Assembly: GCA_963738025.1 (NCBI GenBank)
Contig: CAVTWA010000075.1
Location: forward strand, 1-64,000
Reading direction: 5' to 3'
Origin: 20CM-2-55-15 sp963738025
GTDB taxonomy: Bacteria > Acidobacteriota > Terriglobia > 20CM-2-55-15
DNA length: 64,000 bases
Shown here: positions 43,133 through 52,329 of the stretch, one piece after another
How the letters are laid out: each line of letters starts with the position of its first letter
Position numbering within the stretch: the stretch's first letter is position 1
The notes under the pieces: generated by a model
The model's database searches: none
Told to the model about the DNA's origin: nothing
The model's input: only the letters and a program-made list of their open reading frames with translations
Made by a program: the position numbers and the translations under genes

Positions 43133-44383
43133 TTATTCCACGATGGACTGCATGACCGCCGTTTCGAAGTCTTGGATGAATTGCTGATTGGATGTTTGCG
43201 TCATCAATAGCCCAACGAGCTTCTCTTTCGGATCTACCCAGAAGTGCGTTCCAAAAGCGCCCTGCCATCCGAACGAGCCATTGGAGAGCATGAGGTTTCG
43301 CGCGGTGGCGTCGGTGATGACGCGGACGCTCAGCCCCCATGCTTCGCCGCGTTGACGTCCCGGCAGCGTGTCGGAAGCGAACGGGGATCCCATGAGCTCA
43401 ACGCTTCGCGGGCTCAAAAGGCGTTTGCCGTTGAATTGACCTCCATTGGCCAGCATCATACCGAATTTCGAATAATCATCTGCCGTACTGGAAAGCCCGC
43501 CGCCGCCCGAAAAATAGGTCGTCATGGCAAGACGTTGATCCGGTGATTTCTGCAATGCGTTGCCGGACTTCGTGTATAGAGTTGCGGCTCGCGCACGCTG
43601 AAGGTCGTTGAGATTGAACGTCGTGTCCTTCATCCCAAGCGGGTCAAAGATTCGTTGCTTCAGGAATTGATCGATTTTCTGGCCGGACGCGATCTCGACG
43701 ATTCGAGCCAGCGTCTCGAAACCGGCGCTGGGACTGTAAGTCCAGCGGCTGCCGGGTTGGAATTCGAGCGGCACTTGCCCAAGTTGGGGGATATAGCTTG
43801 CGAGCGTTTCACCGTCTTTTTTCGGGAACTTGGCCGCTTCTGCAGTACTGATGGTTCCACTGACCAGCCCGGACGTATGTGTCAGCAGGTCGCGAACGGT
43901 AATCTCGCGTTCCGCCGGGACCGTATAGAACTTGGGCGGCGGCCCGCCCCGGCCTCTGCCGCCGGCTTGTGGCTGACCAGGCAGCGGAACCGCGACTTTC
44001 AATTCTTTAAACTCGGGAATGAAGCGTGAGACTGGATCGGCGAGGTGAACCTTTCCTTCCTCGATCATCATCATCATGGCGACACCGATGACGGGTTTCG
44101 TCATTGAGGCGATTCGGAAAACGGCATCTTTCGGCATCGGTTTATTCGTTTCAATATCCGACAGGCCTTGAGCTTCGAAGTACGCCACCTTGCCTTTGCG
44201 AGCCACGAGCGTAACTGCGCCCGCGATGTCGTGGCTCTCGATCCGCCGGTCAACAAGTTCGTGGATGCGTTTCAGCCGCTCAGAAGAGATCCCGACGTCT
44301 TCCGGTTTTGAAGCGGTTTGCGCGAGCAAACTCGCCGCGGATACTAAAGTACCTGTAACGAGCAAAAGGGCAATTCGCTTCAT
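43133..44383 (-). CDS. exported serine hydrolase, beta-lactamase class C fold
   Basis: A 416-residue secreted protein. AAGGAGA precedes the ATG. Signal peptide 1-21. Catalytic motifs: FRIASMTKPVIGVAM (Ser-x-x-Lys, about 93-96), YSPSAGFETLARI with Tyr of the YxN motif reading YSP, and the late FGWQGAFGTHFWVDP in place of the HxG/KTG strand. A Gly/Arg/Pro-rich insert (QAGGRGRGGPPP) lies at about 145-158. Members include esterases, D-aminopeptidases and transacylases as well as AmpC. The EstB-like features favour an esterase. No regulator gene adjoins it, so a resistance role is unlikely. Confidence 0.87.
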   Translation of the reverse strand: MKRIALLLVTGTLVSAASLLAQTASKPEDVGISSERLKRIHELVDRRIESHDIAGAVTLVARKGKVAYFEAQGLSDIETNKPMPKDAVFRIASMTKPVIGVAMMMMIEEGKVHLADPVSRFIPEFKELKVAVPLPGQPQAGGRGRGGPPPKFYTVPAEREITVRDLLTHTSGLVSGTISTAEAAKFPKKDGETLASYIPQLGQVPLEFQPGSRWTYSPSAGFETLARIVEIASGQKIDQFLKQRIFDPLGMKDTTFNLNDLQRARAATLYTKSGNALQKSPDQRLAMTTYFSGGGGLSSTADDYSKFGMMLANGGQFNGKRLLSPRSVELMGSPFASDTLPGRQRGEAWGLSVRVITDATARNLMLSNGSFGWQGAFGTHFWVDPKEKLVGLLMTQTSNQQFIQDFETAVMQSIVE

Positions 44384-44618
44384 AAAGTCTCCTTGAGTCT
44401 CCTTTGAGGGTTACTTGCTGTGCGATTTGTAGTCCAATTTGCTCCATAACATACTGTGACCAACGTTTTAGTTCAAGGATTGGAATATGGCGCGTTGCCT
44501 GAGATGGGCGGCAGGCCAATAAACAGGCTCAGGCATTCGATTCAACGATTCACTATCCGGTCGCTGCTAAAGATCTTGAAGGAGCGTGGGACTTTACGAT
44601 CACCGATGGTACCGGCGT

Positions 44619-44880
44619 TCAATCCGCGTGTTTCAGCAAAATCCACTGGACGAATGCGCCATTGCCGGCGACGTCCCAAATGGCGAACCGCACCCAGGCT
44701 TTGCCGGCGGCATTGAACGGAATCGTCAAATGTTTGCTGCCAAAGGGCGGCAAGTCGGTGGCCGAAATCAACTGGTGGTCGGTTTTCTTGCCGTCTCCGG
44801 AAACGACTTCCAGGAAAGACAGCGGAAACGTCCACTCGGCATCGGCGGAGATCGTCCGCTGGGCCGCGCCGGCGCAGACG
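44619..44880 (-). pseudogene. C-terminal fragment of a metallohydrolase (CehA/PHP-like)
   Basis: A minus-strand stretch reads EWTFPLSFLEVVSGDGKKTD, ISATDLPPFGS and KAWVRFAIWDVAGNGAFVQ, which resembles the C-terminal beta domain of exported CehA-type PHP metallohydrolases or amidohydrolases (from memory). The metal-binding domain is absent. It abuts, tail to head, the receptor remnant that begins at about 44898 on the other strand. The preceding bases (44384-44618) hold the serine hydrolase promoter region and nothing else I can name. Confidence 0.4.
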
Positions 44881-44897
44881 GCCACGCAGAGAATGCG

Positions 44898-46820
44898 CCA
44901 GATCAATTACAGAGAAGCTTCCGCCTTCTTTAAAGATGACTGGAAGGCGAGCACGAACGTCACGCTGAATCTCGGATTGCGCTGGGATTACTACGGCGTG
45001 CCGTGGGTTTCCAATGGATTGACGGCAGCTCCGGTGGGGGGCGGCACGAACCTGTTCGGCTATTCCGGAGGCAGCTTTGCGACCTGGATGCAGCCCGGGC
45101 AACGCGGTGATCTAACACAATTGCAGTTCGTCGGACCAGGCTCGCCTAATGCGGGCACCAGCGTTTACAAGAAGGACCTGCACAACTTCGGTCCGGCGGT
45201 GGGTTTTGCATGGAATATCCCCGGTTTGGAGCGGGCCAGACCACTCTTCGCGGCGGGTACCAGCTCAGCTTTCTGCCCTTTGGCGGCGGCCGCGTGAGTA
45301 CCTTCAACTCGACGTTCGCGAACCCGCCGGGCAGTTCGTTGGACGCGAGCATCAATGGTGGGCCGGGTCTTGAATACCTCGATATGACCAAGCTGTCGAG
45401 TCTGGTTCCGGTACCGCTGTCGGCGGCACCAATGAAGCCGATCCCGGTGACCGACCGAAGCGTGGGCTTATCGGCGATCGATCCCAATTTGACGACACCC
45501 TATGTTCAGAACCTGACGTTGAACCAGACGCGAAACGTCGGACGAAAACTGACTCTGGACGGCCGCTACATCGGAACGCTGAGTCGAAAGCTATACGGCA
45601 GTGTCAATCTCAATTCTCCCAATTTCCTGTTCAACGGATTGAAGGAAGCCTTCGATGCGGCACGTGCCGGCGGAGAATCGCCGCTGCTGGACAAGATGTT
45701 CAACGGCATCAATATTGTCGGCGGCGCGGGAACGGGGCCGGTTGGTACGACCGTCGGTGGAGTGCCACAGACCGGTGCGGGACAACTTCGAGTGGCCACG
45801 GCCAGCCTTTTAAAAAACAATCTGGCCAATGGTAACTATGTCGCTCTCGCGACATCGCTGTACACATTGAACTATGCCGCAAGCAGCAATCCAGGTCTGC
45901 CTGTAATTCCGGCACTCGTCAATGGTGCGGTGCTGCGCTACAACAACTTTGCCGAAAACTTCATCGAGGCCAGCCCACAATTCAGCACCGCCACGTTACA
46001 GACGAATCTCGGCAACACCAACTATCACTCGCTGCAAATGCAGGCAACGATGCGGCCCACCGCCGGCGTGAACTTCCAGGCGACATACACCTGGGGCAAG
46101 CTAATCGGGAACAACGGCACCTATAGGCTGCCGTTCGACCGGCGCGGAGACTACACGCTGCAGACAGGCGATATCCGCCATCAGTTCCGCACCAACGGAA
46201 CCTTCACGATTCCTGCCGGCCCCGGCCAGTTGCTTCTCGGAAAAAGCCATAGCGCGATGGCGAGGGCTATTGAAGGCTGGCAGTTGGGCTGGATTGTCGA
46301 TTTGGAAAGCGGAACTCCCACCATTATCACCGCGCAGAATATGCTTTATGGAAATGGTGTTCCGGACAAGGTTGGAAACTTCAACCCGAACGCCGGAAAA
46401 GTCAGTTGGCAAAACGGCGCCGTCGCCGGAAATTACTTCAACGGTGCCTACACCACTGTTCCCGATCCCCAGTGCTCGCAGATCGCGGCCAGCTTGAAAT
46501 CCTCGTGCACGCTCCAGGCGATTGCCGACTCCTCGGGCAACATCGTCCTGCAGAACCCGAAACCGGGAACGCGTGGCAACCTCGGTCAGAACGTCATCCA
46601 GAATCCGGGAATGTGGAGTCTAAACACCTCCATGAGCAAGTCGTTCCATCTGAGGGAACAGATGAACTTCAAATTCCGTGTCGATGCTACGAACCTGCTG
46701 AACCATCCGACGCCCGCGAATCCCAATTTGAATATCGACAGCACGACGACGGCGTTCGGCAACATCGCGACGAAGACCGGGAACCGCACGATTCAAGGCG
46801 TCCTGCGGCTCGAGTTCTAG
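44898..46820 (+). pseudogene. Oar-like TonB receptor lacking its N-terminus
   Basis: Barrel sequence begins at about 44898 (INYREASAFFKDDWKASTNVTLNLGLRWDYYG would be the strand; AFFKDDWKASTNVTLNLG is diagnostic) with no signal peptide, regulatory domain or plug. The frame shifts between about 45210 and 45290. The second frame continues (SFLPFGGGRVSTFNSTFANP, TPYVQNLTLNQTRNVG, YHSLQMQATMRPTAGVNFQA, MSKSFHLREQMNFKFRVDAT) to the true C-terminus ending VLRLEF at 46820. Full receptors are about 1,050 residues, so about 400 are missing. The ATG at 45210 gives a 536-residue frame, but it is internal to the barrel and has no ribosome site. Confidence 0.8.
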
Positions 46821-46825
46821 GGATG

Positions 46826-47070
46826 TCCTGTGTAGGGGCGGTCTATGAAGGTATGAATAAATTGATTTACTTGTCAAACGTGAGTTGGTTTGTTGTGCGA
46901 TGTGTAATGAACTTGTTTAGATCGCCGAATGACGCGCTGTGCATTGAAATCTAACATTTGGCGGTTTGGTAGTCGAAACTAAGTACATTAGACATCGCAC
47001 AACAAACCAACTCACATTTGACAGCCGGACCTCAATCTATTCAGAGCTTCTAAACCGCCCCTACACAGGA
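46826..47070. mobile_element. MITE-like element with about 90-bp terminal inverted repeats
   Basis: Left end TCCTGTGTAGGGGCGGT (46826) and right end, its inverted copy, closing at 47070. Inner parts of the arms also match (GAGTTGGTTTGTTGTGCGAT, about 46880-46900 and 46993-47013). A 70-base unique centre separates the arms. Flanks carry GGATGTC on the left and GAATGTC on the right, a possible imperfect target duplication. No coding sequence. It starts 6 bases after the stop codon of the receptor remnant. The remaining 100 bases up to the ankyrin gene show no recognisable feature. Confidence 0.7.
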
Positions 47071-47169
47071 ATGTCTCATACGCGTAAGCTCTTACTCAAA
47101 AGTATTGGATTGATTGGGACTTAGCGGATATCGTGTCTCTGATATATCGGACCGAGCCTGGAGGCGGCA

Positions 47170-48750
47170 ATGTCTATACGGTTGGTGATCAGCGCATTCA
47201 TTCTCCTGATCGTTACAGCGGGCGCAAGTATGGCGGCCGGCGGCGGAAATACCGCTGTGTTGGATGCTGCTCGGACGGCAAATTGGGATAGCGTTCGGAC
47301 GCTGGTTTCAAAAGGTTTGACCAAGGAAAACATCAATACAGCCGATACCGACGGAACACGCCCATTACACTGGGCTGTCCGGGCCGATGAACTTGAAATC
47401 GCTCGCCTACTGCTCCGAGCAGGCGCCGATCCCAATGCCCAAACGCGGCTGGGCGTAACCGCCTTATATCTCGCGGCTCAAAACGGCGACGCCGATATGG
47501 TTAAGGCTTTACTCGCAGCGGGAGCGGACGCGAATCAAGTGGACCGGCCCACCGGTGAATCGATCTTAATGGCCGCCATCCGGGCAAAAAGTACGGCCGC
47601 CGTCCAGGCCCTCCTCTCCTCAGGCGCCAATTCCAACGCGGTCGAACCTCAACTTCGAGCGACACCTCTGATGTTGGCCGCGGAGACCGGGCAGGCGGAT
47701 ATGATCCGTTCCCTCCTGGAGCGCGGTGCGGACATTCATGCGCGTACCAGAACCGGAGCGACGCCTGAACCGAAGCTTCCCTGTATCGACAAGGCGGGTT
47801 GCGGATCGCACGGCGTCGGCATCATTCGCGGAGGTCTTCCCGATCAAGGGTATCGCGCACCGATTCCAGGCGACATGACTCCGCTGATGTATGCGGCTCG
47901 AGAAGGACATCTGGACGCCGCAAAAGCCTTGCTGGATGCCGGCGCCGACGTCAATGCCGTCGACAAAAATGCGATCGGTCCGCTGTTCATGGCGATCGGC
48001 AACAACCACATGGATATGGCTCATTTGCTGATCGATCACGGCGCAAACATCAACGCCGTGGATTGGTATGGACGCACGCCTCTGTTCGCCGCCATCGAAA
48101 TGCGGAATGTCGATCTGCATTACGTTACGTTCCAGCACCTGGTCACGGAAGAAGACCGGAAAGTCATTCTGAACTTCATCGGATTTCTTCTGGACCGTGG
48201 CGTCGATTCCAACATTCGCGTCAAAGAAGTTGCGCCGCTGCGCCGATGGATGTACCTGCTCGGCGGATCGCTCGCGTGGGTGGACTTCACCGGCCAGACG
48301 CCGTTCATCCTGGCTTCTCTTTCCGGCGACCTTTCGACGATGCGGCTCCTCCTCAAGCACGGCGCCGACCCGAAGATCACCACATTCAGCGGCACGAATG
48401 CGCTGATGGCTGCCGCAGGCGTCAACTGGGTCTATAACCAGACGTATACCGAAGGGGAGCCGGCGCTCCTGGAAGCGGTGAAGCTATGTTCCGAACTCGG
48501 ACTGGACGTGAATGCCGTCAACTCCATGGGCTTGACCGCCGCCATGGGCGCGGCAAACCGCGGGTCCGATTCGATTATCGAGTTCCTGGTTTCAAAAGGC
48601 GCCCGCCTCAATATGAAGGATAACGTGGGAAGAACTGCTTACAACTGGGCCGAAGGTATCTTCCTCGCGACGCACGCGGCCGTTCCGAAGCCCAGCACGA
48701 TGGTTCTCATCCAGAAACTGATGGGTAATGCCCAGGCGGCGGCGAAGTAA
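47170..48750 (+). CDS. exported ankyrin-repeat protein
   Basis: A 526-residue protein; GGAGG precedes ATG 47170. Signal peptide about 1-20 (LVISAFILLIVTAGASMA). Roughly nine ankyrin repeats follow, e.g. DGTRPLHWAVRADELEIARL, LGVTALYLAAQNGDADMVKA, MTPLMYAAREGHLDAAKALL, TGQTPFILASLSGDLSTMRL. Between repeats 4 and 5 is a non-repeat insert with two cysteines (LPCIDKAGCGSHG). Ankyrin stacks bind proteins; a periplasmic location is implied. It opens the operon with DUF1592, DUF1552, MBL and VOC genes and is separated from the next start by one base, so the five products probably act together. Confidence 0.88.
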   Translation: MSIRLVISAFILLIVTAGASMAAGGGNTAVLDAARTANWDSVRTLVSKGLTKENINTADTDGTRPLHWAVRADELEIARLLLRAGADPNAQTRLGVTALYLAAQNGDADMVKALLAAGADANQVDRPTGESILMAAIRAKSTAAVQALLSSGANSNAVEPQLRATPLMLAAETGQADMIRSLLERGADIHARTRTGATPEPKLPCIDKAGCGSHGVGIIRGGLPDQGYRAPIPGDMTPLMYAAREGHLDAAKALLDAGADVNAVDKNAIGPLFMAIGNNHMDMAHLLIDHGANINAVDWYGRTPLFAAIEMRNVDLHYVTFQHLVTEEDRKVILNFIGFLLDRGVDSNIRVKEVAPLRRWMYLLGGSLAWVDFTGQTPFILASLSGDLSTMRLLLKHGADPKITTFSGTNALMAAAGVNWVYNQTYTEGEPALLEAVKLCSELGLDVNAVNSMGLTAAMGAANRGSDSIIEFLVSKGARLNMKDNVGRTAYNWAEGIFLATHAAVPKPSTMVLIQKLMGNAQAAAK

Positions 48751-48751
48751 G

Positions 48752-51019
48752 ATGAGACTGTCGTTACGTGTTTTCCTGGTGCCTTTGTGCCTTGGTGTTT
48801 TTTCCGGGTGTCTCACGGCACACGCCGCTCCCCATTTAGCGCAACCCGATGTACAGGCGGTTCTGAAACAATACTGCTTCACCTGTCACAATCAGCGTGC
48901 GAAGACGGCCAACCTGGAGTTGGACGTCAAAGATCTGAATCACCTCGAAAACGACGTACCCGTCTGGGAAGCGGTCGTCCGGAAACTGCGGACGGGAATG
49001 ATGCCCCCAAAGAATGCCTCCCGGCCGGATCGCGCGACTTTGGACAGTGTTGCCGAGTTTCTGGAGACCGGTCTGGACCGCGCGGCGGCGCAGCATCCGA
49101 ACCCGGGGGCGCCATCCCTGCAACGGATGAACCGGAACGAGTATGCGAATGCAATTCGTGACTTGCTCGATTTACGTCTCGACGTGACCACGTTGCTTCC
49201 CAGTGACAGCACCAGCGCGGGGTTCGACAACATTTCGGACATTCTTGGAACGTCGCCTTCGCTCATTCAGGGCTATTTGTCGGCGGCCATGAAGATCAGC
49301 CGCCTGGCCGTCGGCGATACGTCGGCTCCGCCCACGCCGGTTGCGTATCACGCGCCGAAAGGTTTGTCCCAGCGCAGCCATCTTGATGGCATGCCGCTCG
49401 GCACTCAGGGCGGAATGGTCGCGCAACACAACTTTCCGCTCGACGCCGAATATGAAATACGCGCGGGCGCCGGCCGCATCGACTTGACCATCGATGGCGA
49501 ACCGGTTCAGGTCACCGGCCGCGGCTCCATACGCGTGGCCATCCCAGCCGGTCCGCATACTATTCGCACTGCATCCGTTCGCGCGACGGAGACGGCCGGC
49601 CTCGATGACATCTTCAGCGCGCCAGAACGCGGCGGCGGTGGCTTGTCGACGATCACCATCACCGGCCCCTTCAACCCCGGCGGTGTCGGCAACACGCCCA
49701 GCCGGCGGCGTATCTATGTGTGCTCACCGGCGAAGCCTGCAGATGAAATGCCGTGCGCCAGGCAGATCCTCCGGACGCTGGCGACGCGCGCCTTCAAGCA
49801 ACCGGTAAAGGATGACGATCCTTCAATGGAAACGCTGCTCGGCTTCTATCAGGAAGGCCGCAGCGACGGCTCATTCGATAGCGGGATCCGCAAGGCCCTT
49901 GCCCGCATACTCGTCGATCCGCGATTCATCTTCCGGATGGAACATGTACCCGCGAACGTGCCCGCAGGCACACCGTACCGGCTGACCGATCTCGAGATTG
50001 CTTCGCGTCTTTCTTTCTTCCTGTGGAGCAGTATTCCGGATGACGAACTGTTGAATCTCGCGATTGCCGGAAAGCTGTCGAACCCCACAGTGCTCGAACA
50101 GCAGACGCGCCGCATGTTGAAAGATCCGAAATCGCGGGCGCTCGTGGATAACTTCGCAACCGAGTGGATGCGGCTGCGTGAACTGGATAACGCGGAACCG
50201 GAATCGCCGGAGTTCGATGGAAACCTGCGTCTCGCCTTGCAGCGGGAAATGCAGCTGTTCTTCGAAACTATCCTTCATGAAGATCGCAGCATTATCGATC
50301 TGCTCGATGCGGATTACACCTTCGTGGATGAACGTCTGGCCCGGCATTACGGAATGCCGAACGTGAAAGGCAGCCTGTTCCGCCGCGTCACACTGGCGAA
50401 AGACGATCCGCGCCGCGGCATCGTAGGGAAGGGAAGCGTTCTCCTAGTCACGTCGGCAGCCAACCGCACGTCACCGGTTCAACGCGGCCAGTTCATTCTG
50501 GAGAACATCCTGGGGGCGAAGGCTCCCAACCCGCCGCCGGGAGTGGAAGTCAATCTCGACAAGCCGGCGGACGCAACCGAAATAAAGACGCTGCGGCAGC
50601 GCATGGAATTGCACCGTCAGAATCCGGTGTGCAGTTCCTGCCACACGATCATGGATCCCATCGGGTTCACACTCGAAAATTTTGATCTGACCGGAAAATG
50701 GCGCGATACCGACGCGAATGCGCCGATCGACAACACCGCGCAAATGGTCGATGGAACGAAGCTCGATGGGCCGGCCAGCCTGCGTCGCGCCCTGCTCGCC
50801 CGCTCCAACGTCTTTGTTACCGTTGCCGCGGAAAAGCTGATGACATATGCGATGGGCCGGGCCACCACGCCCTATGACATGGCCGCCGTCCGCAGCGTGG
50901 CCCGCGAAGCGGAGCGTAACGATAACCGTTTTTCATCGCTCGTTGCAGGTGTGGTCAAGAGCGTACCTTTTCAGATGCGAGCGCGTGAAGCCTCAACAAA
51001 ACAGGAGTCGACACAATGA
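48752..51019 (+). CDS. DUF1592-type planctomycete-like cytochrome protein
   Basis: A 755-residue exported protein of the DUF1587/1592/1588/1585/1595 multi-domain class. Signal peptide about 1-27. A c-type motif CFTCH (42-46) in QYCFTCHNQRAKTANLELD opens the planctomycete-type cytochrome domain; then QRMNRNEYANAIRDLLDL (DUF1587), AYEIRAG-type lectin-like segment, FKQPVKDDDPSME, LARILVDPRFIFRMEH, YRLTDLEIASRLSFFLWSSIPDDELL (DUF1592), FVDERLARHYGMP and PVQRGQFILENILGAKAPNPPP (DUF1588), and CSSCHTIMDPIGFTLENFD near 628 (DUF1585). Role unknown; redox function is suggested by two CxxCH motifs. Its stop overlaps the DUF1552 start by 4 bases, the usual pairing. Confidence 0.9.
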   Translation: MRLSLRVFLVPLCLGVFSGCLTAHAAPHLAQPDVQAVLKQYCFTCHNQRAKTANLELDVKDLNHLENDVPVWEAVVRKLRTGMMPPKNASRPDRATLDSVAEFLETGLDRAAAQHPNPGAPSLQRMNRNEYANAIRDLLDLRLDVTTLLPSDSTSAGFDNISDILGTSPSLIQGYLSAAMKISRLAVGDTSAPPTPVAYHAPKGLSQRSHLDGMPLGTQGGMVAQHNFPLDAEYEIRAGAGRIDLTIDGEPVQVTGRGSIRVAIPAGPHTIRTASVRATETAGLDDIFSAPERGGGGLSTITITGPFNPGGVGNTPSRRRIYVCSPAKPADEMPCARQILRTLATRAFKQPVKDDDPSMETLLGFYQEGRSDGSFDSGIRKALARILVDPRFIFRMEHVPANVPAGTPYRLTDLEIASRLSFFLWSSIPDDELLNLAIAGKLSNPTVLEQQTRRMLKDPKSRALVDNFATEWMRLRELDNAEPESPEFDGNLRLALQREMQLFFETILHEDRSIIDLLDADYTFVDERLARHYGMPNVKGSLFRRVTLAKDDPRRGIVGKGSVLLVTSAANRTSPVQRGQFILENILGAKAPNPPPGVEVNLDKPADATEIKTLRQRMELHRQNPVCSSCHTIMDPIGFTLENFDLTGKWRDTDANAPIDNTAQMVDGTKLDGPASLRRALLARSNVFVTVAAEKLMTYAMGRATTPYDMAAVRSVAREAERNDNRFSSLVAGVVKSVPFQMRAREASTKQESTQ

Positions 51020-52329
51020 ACTTCATTACCAGGAAACATCTATCGCGGCGTACATTTCTTCGAGGCAGCGGAGCTGTTGTGTCATTGCCGTTCCTGGAGT
51101 CGATGCTGTCTGCGCAGACTCCGGCAAAGGCACTCGCCGGCTCGACAACACGTCTGAGCTTTATCTATTTTCCGCACGGCGTCACGATGGACCACTGGGT
51201 GCCCGCAACAGAGGGCGCCGGTTTTGAGTTCACACCGATTCTGAAACCGCTGGAGCCGTTCCGCGATCACGTCAATGTCATCAGCAATACGTATGCGCCG
51301 ATGGCATACGGGGCCGACGCGTCAGCCGCTGCCAATCACAGCAATTCCTCGGCTGTGTTCCTGACCGGAGCGAAACCGGCGGAGAACCCGCGGCCGGTGC
51401 TGGGAGAATCGGTAGACCAGATGGCGGCCAAGGCCATCGGTCAGGACACGCCTCTGCCGTCGGTCGAGATGACCGTCGAAGAAGGTGGCCTGACCAGCCC
51501 GTTCCGGAATTCGATCGCGTGGCAGTCCGCCACGTCCCCGCTCCCGATGGAAAACAATCCGCAGGTCATCTTCGAGAAACTTTTCGGTGACGGTACCAAC
51601 GAAGCCGAGCGCAATGCGCGTCGAAAGGAATCACGCAGCCTGCTCGATTCTGTTATGGATCAGCTCGGCGCGCTGAAGCGGCAGCTGCCCGCCGGCGATC
51701 GCGGGCGCGTCAACGATTACCTCGATGATGTTCGTGAGATCGAACGCCGGATCCAGAAGTCGGAACAGAAACTGGAAGCCGCGAAACTGGACGTCCCGGA
51801 CACGCCGACGGGCGTGCCGGATGCCTTTGAAGATCACATCAAGATGCTTTTTGATTTGCAGGTGCTGGCATTCCGCGCCGAAATCACTCGCATTGCAACG
51901 CTGATGCTCGCTCATGAGATCAGCAACGCCGTTTATCCGGCGACCAACATTCGCGACGGATTCCACAATCTCTCCCATCACTCCAATGTGCGCGCCAATA
52001 TGGACAAATTCGCGGAACTCAACGCGTACCATCACAGTATGCTGGCGTATTTCCTTGGCAAGCTCAAAGCCACGCCTGATGGCGATGGAAGCTTGCTCGA
52101 CCACTCCCTGGTTCTGTATGGCAGCGGGATGAGCAACAGTAACGAACACAACCATAGTCCATTGCCGATGATCCTCTCCGGCGGCGCCTACGGCGCAGTC
52201 AAAGGCGGCCGACACATCAAACTGGCAAAACTAACCACGCATTCGAACCTGCTGTTGACCATCCTGCACAAAGCCGCCGTGCCGGCGGAAAAAATCGGCG
52301 ACAGCACCGGCGTGATCGAGGAAATCTAA
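51016..52329 (+). CDS. DUF1552 family Tat-exported protein
   Basis: A 437-residue protein with a twin-arginine signal (SRRTFLRGSGAVVSLPFLE). Characteristic DUF1552 segments: LSFIYFPHGVTMDHW, HSNSSAVFLTGAKP, SVDQMAAKAIGQ, NNPQVIFEKLFGDG, RRKESRSLLDSVMDQLGAL, DYLDDVREIERRIQ, NAYHHSMLAYFLGKLKATPDGDGSLLDHSLVLYGSGMS is the conserved C-terminal block (e.g. LLDHSLVLYGSGMSNSNEHN). It resembles sulfatase/alkaline-phosphatase-like DUF1501 proteins only loosely. Function unknown; almost always next to a DUF1592 gene, as here. ATGA overlap upstream and TAATG junction with the MBL gene downstream show tight coupling. Confidence 0.9.
   Translation: MNFITRKHLSRRTFLRGSGAVVSLPFLESMLSAQTPAKALAGSTTRLSFIYFPHGVTMDHWVPATEGAGFEFTPILKPLEPFRDHVNVISNTYAPMAYGADASAAANHSNSSAVFLTGAKPAENPRPVLGESVDQMAAKAIGQDTPLPSVEMTVEEGGLTSPFRNSIAWQSATSPLPMENNPQVIFEKLFGDGTNEAERNARRKESRSLLDSVMDQLGALKRQLPAGDRGRVNDYLDDVREIERRIQKSEQKLEAAKLDVPDTPTGVPDAFEDHIKMLFDLQVLAFRAEITRIATLMLAHEISNAVYPATNIRDGFHNLSHHSNVRANMDKFAELNAYHHSMLAYFLGKLKATPDGDGSLLDHSLVLYGSGMSNSNEHNHSPLPMILSGGAYGAVKGGRHIKLAKLTTHSNLLLTILHKAAVPAEKIGDSTGVIEEI

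Noticed and set aside
43133..44383. AmpC-type antibiotic-resistance gene
   Set aside because: YxN reads YSP, no KTG motif and no AmpR neighbour; esterase-like class C fold is more likely.
45210..46820. A 536-residue stand-alone protein
   Set aside because: Its ATG is internal to a TonB barrel and no ribosome site or signal peptide precedes it; treated as part of a frameshifted remnant.
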